From NCBI RefSeq assembly GCF_029227915.1, contig NC_079886.1:14980501-15044500 (forward strand): a stretch of DNA of 64,000 bases, written 5' to 3'. The position numbers and the translations under genes are program-made. The notes beneath the pieces were generated by a model. That model had not been told where the DNA came from. It saw nothing but the letters and a program-made list of their open reading frames with translations, and ran no database searches. How positions within the stretch are numbered: position 1 is the first letter of the stretch; every line of letters begins with the position of its first letter. Source of the DNA: Hydractinia symbiolongicarpus (lineage: Eukaryota; Cnidaria; Hydrozoa; Anthoathecata; Hydractiniidae). Positions 59,297 through 64,000 of the stretch are shown here, piece after piece.

Positions 59297-61390
59297 TCAC
59301 TTTTTCTCTTTTGATGCAATTTCTGGTTGTACGTACTTAAAATAAAATGACAAAATAGATGATTGTAGCTTTTCCCAATACACTGCATCAAATTGAACTC
59401 TATCAATTACCATTCCTTTTGAAGTATAAAAAACAAAGTCATACCAAGTTTGACATGTAAGAGCTAGCTGCATTTGAACTTGATTATAATATGTATGATT
59501 TTTATTGATATGTACAGTATTTGATTCACTGTTGTAAATGATACATTGTTCTTTCGAAATAGAGCAAACATCTTTCGGATCGATATCTTTATAGTGCTCA
59601 CTACATTTAACCTCCAGTATTCCAAAAGACGCGCCATCAAAAACTTTTCCATCAGGAGTGGCACCCAAAACAAAATTTTGCGAATCAATAACCAATCCAC
59701 ATTGATCTACAGAAATCTTCCAACCCGATAGGCGCATAAATTTTTCATATGCTTGGATGGCGATGGGCTCAAAAAAATCTCATTTTCATTTGCACAACTT
59801 TGTTTTTTTGTCACCAAATACAATGTTATGAGCTATAGTTTTGATCCCCTTCTCAGTTTTTTTATTTAGATCACCAATTTTATTAATTTGCATCTCTTGC
59901 TTGGTCACACGTATTAACTTCGATTTCTACAGCATGTGCAGAAGGTGACCTTAATTCATTCAATATGGCCAATTTTTCCTCATACATTCCACTTCTTAAG
60001 TATTCATCTGTATTTAATTGAATTAACAGGAAAACTTGGATAAGTGTTATATTCAGTTAGGTTTCCTGTGACTGTAGAAATGCTAGAATATACAGCGAAA
60101 TCAGCTGGCATTGGGGAACATTGATGCGATAAAGTAGAACCAACCGGCATTGCTCCATACATTGTATCTTTAAACAGAAGCGGATCAGGATTTATGATTC
60201 TCTTAGCATGATTTTTTGTCTCGCTATTCAAAAAACTTCCAAATTATAAGCTGGCTCATGTTTTGTATGGTCGAAACTGGGGAAGTGATGGTTATATCCG
60301 ATATTGGGACTTTATCAACACGATTTTTACTCTGAGGAACTGACCACTCACAGGCCTTTGATGTGCATACTTTGGGTTCTGAAATAATTTTTAAGTTATC
60401 CAGGACCCATTTAGCTAACAACTTCATCAAAGCGTAAGCGTGAGAACAAGTTCCCACCTTTCCAGCTGGACATTGGTAAAAACAATGCATGATTTCAATT
60501 GATAATTTATCAATGGCAACAAAAATCCATCTATCTGCTTTCTTCAAGCTTGCGCCACACACACCTTTCAAACTAAATATATTATCATTTTTCTTTGCAT
60601 GTATTGAACCAACATCAATAAAATTTTCTTCCAGGAATTGTTCACTTCAAATAAATGGTTTGTTAATTTTGAGAGAATTTTCTAATACCAGGTCATTGAT
60701 CTTTTTATGTTACTGTTCGATTTCGTATATTGTTATTTTTGGCAAATTTGTGATGTCTTTTGTCCAGCTGCGTTTTTCAGATGACCTATTCCGATCATTA
60801 ACACCTCTGGACATTGGATAATGATATTCCCATTATTTGTCTTCCCCGGTGCTAACAAAGTTCCAAGTTTCTCAGCTTTTTTTCTCAGCCATTTTTTATC
60901 ACGAGTTGGATCTACAATGTTATTATGTGTGCTATTTTTATAGTACTGCAGCACCCTGATAAAAAAGGAAAACATTTTTGCTTACTGATGTTCAATTTCT
61001 ACAAAACATACATTTAACATGCAGCAAAATTAGAATAGTCACTCAAATAGTGGTTTATTAACATGGACAAACCTAACTTGTGTCTCCTTCAAAGTGTCTA
61101 TTTCTTTCACCTCTATAAATTAACCACTTCTTCAAATGTTCAGCTTTATAACAAGCTAGATTTTTAACATCGATGTGAACAGTATCATCATCAATGTCAT
61201 CTTCTTGTAGTTTGATAGACGAAGGATCTAAAAAAACAAGTTTGTGCTATCTAAACCTTCATCACAATTTACACAGACTAGCTACCTAGCCACCACAATC
61301 ACCACAGATTACGAAAATATATGGTACTCACCAACAAGAGAATCTTCAAAAAAGTTGTAGAAATCAGGAACTTCTATGTATAATTCCATA
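59297..61390 (-). pseudogene. ISL2EU SWIM-finger / YqaJ nuclease gene with introns
   Basis: Exon 1: ATG 61390 to about 61334 (MELYIEVPDFYNFFEDSL), donor GTGAGT. Exon 2: after an acceptor TTTTTTTAG near 61231, a 158-bp acidic and SAP-like stretch (KNLACYKAEHLKKWLIYRG); the phase across intron 1 agrees. A third block (60962 leftward, after TTTTATCAG) reads VLQYYKNSTHNNIVDPTRDK. Then FSLKGVCGASLKKADRWIFV and the SWIM finger YQCPAGKVGTCSHAYALMK (60571-60224), and the YqaJ exonuclease-like domain 59737-59297: VLGATPDGKVF (Asp), GILEVKC (E-x-K), YNQVQMQLALT (Gln). Frameshifts between blocks and a one-base phase conflict at the second junction indicate decay. Confidence 0.7.
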
Positions 61391-61450
61391 TCTGCATTTA
61401 AAGTTAGTTGCTAGCAAAAATAGACCATTTCGGAGATTACGCGCCATTAT

Positions 61451-61792
61451 GGATTTTCGAAGCCCGGTGGGGCAAGTTGCCATTTGAACCCTATATGCCG
61501 TAGTAGAAATATCTCTTAAAACACACAAAAAGAAACGAGTTATGTATACACTCTTAGCGTGCTTAGGTCTTCGAATGTTTTTATCTAAGTAACAGGGGAT
61601 AACACCAGACAACATTTATTTAAGCGTATTGCTTTGATCTATTAATGAATTATAAATAGCAATTAAATACACGTGTAGGACGCAGGTATACTGAGTGTTT
61701 TATTATTATTTTTGACTCCTATTTAATACATTTAAAATTTAACGCTGAAGTGGATATTTAATTAACTTTAAACATATTTTTACGATCAAATT
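61451..61792. other. Junction between ISL2EU copies
   Basis: No gene supported. A GGTGGGGCAAGTTGCC segment near 61480 may belong to an element terminus, but no inverted partner was found. Confidence 0.4.
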
Positions 61793-61992
61793 ATGCCTCT
61801 TACAACGTATGATGATTTTTTAGAACTTAGTGTGAGGCAGCTGACTGACTTCTTGTCAGCTCTTACAACGTATGTGGATTTTTTAGAACTTAGTATGAGG
61901 CAGCTGACTCACTTCTTGTGGACTGAGTAATAGTTAAGTTAATCGCCAGAGCTTTTGCTGCAATGGAACTTATTATGCCAATAATTTAAACA
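61793..61992 (+). pseudogene. SAP-like N-terminal piece with in-frame 63-bp duplication
   Basis: ATG 61793 reads MPLTTYDDFLELSVRQLTDF and then repeats LTTYVDFLELSMRQLTHFL: a 63-bp (21-codon) direct duplication. After a frame change the stretch VKLIARAFAAMELIMP completes a SAP-like helix pair. SAP domains bind AT-rich DNA and begin many SWIM/YqaJ proteins of ISL2EU elements. Together with the transposase end at 63415 it suggests a second, mostly lost element. Confidence 0.55.
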
Positions 61993-63414
61993 AGCTTCAC
62001 AGAGTAATTTATTTATTTATCATAAATATTTACACTTTAGTAATAATTTACTGCTATAATTGCATGTCCTGATAAAGAAACCGATAGATATACATATATA
62101 TATAACAAAACATCATGTAAAATATACATTGTGCCTGAAACAAATAACATAGAAGAACAAAAAATAGAATACCACTTTAGTCTAGTAAACTAAACTCATC
62201 ATTTTTCCCTTTTTGATATTTTTCAATAAGGGAAGCGTACAAAAAAATTATAGGCAATAGCGAAAGCAGGAAATAAAGACAGGTATTCTTTCTAATACCA
62301 CTCTTAAAAGACTCAAAGATAGGAGTCTTTAAGTAGACGGATCAAGGGACAAACATACAGTTTAGTGTAATTATCACCGAAAAACAAAATTATAAAAACA
62401 CAAAATAATAAAAATTTTGCAATTAAAATGACTAATGACTCTATACCTATAATCTGCGACTGAACCTGTTACGGCAACTCTATGGGCAGTGTATTGAAAA
62501 TTTTTACACCCATTATAGAGAAGAAGCCAGGTTATTTTGCAAGCTTAAGTTTCACTTTAGGAATAGATAACATTGTAGAGTTTTGACAAGTATTTCGACA
62601 ATGGATTATAACTCTCTAGATCTTCACAAATATTACAACCTAAACATTTCTTTACAAATCCAAAAACAAAGTTCAAGTCCAAATCCAGTAAGGTATTTCC
62701 AAAATCAAAAATTTCTCTCTAAAGTAAGTATAATCCAAGTTTAAAATCCAATGCCAATATCTTTATAATGCACAAAGCAGCTACACATTTTGAATATCTA
62801 AATATAAAATGAAATTACCTTTAGTCAAGCATTAATTACTAATTACAGCCTTATAGCTAGCTACAGTACAGTGTCCTAAAAGCATTTTTGGGAGACCTCT
62901 AGCTAGCTAGCTAGTTAGCTAGTTTAAAGGTTTTTAGGATATATTAAGTTGCCTTTATTGTACAAAAAGAAATTAAAAGTACAAATAATGCCTAATAAAA
63001 GTATTTTTCAAAATATATATCATAAAATTAGTATCACAAAGATAACAACAGATAACAAAAAGCAAAACTGTCCTGCCGCCAGCACGTCCGTTAGGCGGAA
63101 GACTGAATAAACGTGTCAACCACCACCATATCGCCTGTTTTGTTTTCCCAGTACCAATCGTTATTTAGCTAATCGTTTGGAATGGGTACGGAGAGTTAGA
63201 GAGAAAAAGATGATATTTCTTTGTGGAGTCCACGTCCAAGTGGCAGGGTTTTGATGCAGAACTAACCTGCAGTAATATCCGTATCCATCATTAAAACTTG
63301 GGTATGATTTTAGAGAGCCTGTCCCTCGAAGAGAACTCATTCGACAGCATCAGCCACGTCCTAAAAAACCCGAAAGGCGTACCTTGTCACCTGGCGCATC
63401 TGATCAGTTGAGGC
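61993..63414. other. AT-rich non-coding DNA
   Basis: No gene. A GCTAGCTAGCTAG microsatellite lies near 62902. Possibly the eroded middle of a second ISL2EU-type element. Confidence 0.5.
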
Positions 63415-63615
63415 GCAAATGACCACTGAAGAATGTAAACGTACTAAAGATGTTGCAAATTTGCGGATTCGTATTGAACGAGCAATTAATCGCATAAAAA
63501 CGTTCGCATTCTCAAGAATGTGTTACCAATCACCATGCTTCAACATGCTGATCATATTGTTCGAACCTGTGCTGCTCTGTGCAATTTAAAGCCACGCCTC
63601 ATACAAGCAAAATAA
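63415..63615 (+). pseudogene. DDE_Tnp_4 transposase C-terminal fragment (second ISL2EU-type copy)
   Basis: TKDVANLRIRIERAINRIKT holds the catalytic Glu block (compare RERIHVERMIQRLK at 59100). After a +1 shift the reading continues RILKNVLPITMLQHADHIVR and CAALCNLKPRLIQAK with a stop. Only the last 65 or so codons remain. Confidence 0.75.
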
Positions 63616-64000
63616 TCTTGTTAAAGAAAAAAACGGCTTTTTTTAAAGCCACATATCTAAAAAAAACATTATTGCCAAACCCAAAATGTTTTGTGATTTA
63701 AATTTTTTTAATTTTGTTTTACCTTACTTTCCTCAACTTATGCATAACAAAATCTGTTTACTTACCTTCTTACCAGAACAGTCTCAACCAAATAATACTT
63801 TTTATAAATGTGTGGCTATAAAATAGCCTTTTTATTGTTTTTATTCCATATATACCATTTATTGTGAGAACGTGTGTTTCAGATAATGCACATAGAAGGA
63901 AGACAATTTTTTTTTAAGATCGTTCCAAAATTCAGGATCAAACTGAACTTTCTCTACCAAAAAACCATACTGAGTCCAAACGAAAAAGTTGCAAAAGTTT
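63616..64000. other. AT-rich non-coding DNA at the window end
   Basis: No gene or repeat recognised. Confidence 0.5.

Larger units (their letters stand above)
58200..61450. mobile_element. ISL2EU-type DNA transposon
   Basis: A plus-strand DDE_Tnp_4 transposase (58230-59227) faces a minus-strand gene with SAP-like, SWIM-finger and YqaJ-nuclease parts (61390-59297). The pairing of such a transposase with a YqaJ nuclease gene is the known hallmark of the ISL2EU superfamily. Terminal repeats and target duplication were not found by eye. Both genes are damaged. Confidence 0.75.

Overview
The window is AT-rich animal nuclear DNA, most likely from a cnidarian. The evidence is the mix of selfish elements (BEL/Pao, Penelope-like, DIRS-like, Helentron, ISL2EU and virus-like DNA elements) with tRNA-derived SINEs and short spliceosomal introns. 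I cannot name the species. I found no ordinary host gene. Nearly everything recognisable is mobile or virus-derived, mostly decayed and nested.

Layout. 1-5.3 kb: AT-rich DNA with a tRNA-derived SINE partly doubled by a 320-bp tandem duplication. 5.3-26.2 kb: virus-like element A, a row of broken genes (retroviral-type integrase, several unnamed virion-like or membrane proteins, a capsid-like fragment, a BRO-N/nuclease gene). It is split by a Penelope-like element (9.7-11.2 kb), by an insertion carrying a hAT-like transposase end (11.6-14.1 kb), and by a complete young BEL/Pao retrotransposon (16598-25148). 26.2-35.3 kb: repeats, MITEs, SINE and LINE scraps. 35.4-40.7 kb: virus-like element B, GC-richer and better preserved, with at least four gene families shared with A. 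41.9-47.2 kb: Helentron. 47.3-51.5 kb: DIRS-like retroelement. 51.7-52.1 kb: orphan integrase. 53.0-58.1 kb: Gypsy-like retroelement carrying a 654-bp MITE. 58.2-61.4 kb: ISL2EU-type DNA transposon (DDE transposase facing a spliced SWIM/YqaJ gene). 61.8-63.6 kb: remains of a second such element.

The most interesting content is the pair A/B. Their order F2(+), F3(-), F4(-), F5(+) is the same, the F4 stop overlaps the F3 start in both, and in B the F5 stop overlaps the F1 start (ATGA). This compact layout is like a dsDNA virus or Polinton-type element and unlike animal genes. A carries an integrase, a capsid-like fragment and a BRO-N/nuclease gene; B carries extra Cys-rich proteins, a 207-aa unknown and a DUF4116-like repeat gene. 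No protein-primed polymerase, packaging ATPase or maturation protease was seen, so 'Polinton-like' is an inference.

The BEL/Pao element is the only thing that looks recently active: one 2061-codon ORF, LTRs differing only by a 2-bp length change, a 5-bp target duplication, and a leader built of ten 148-bp repeats.
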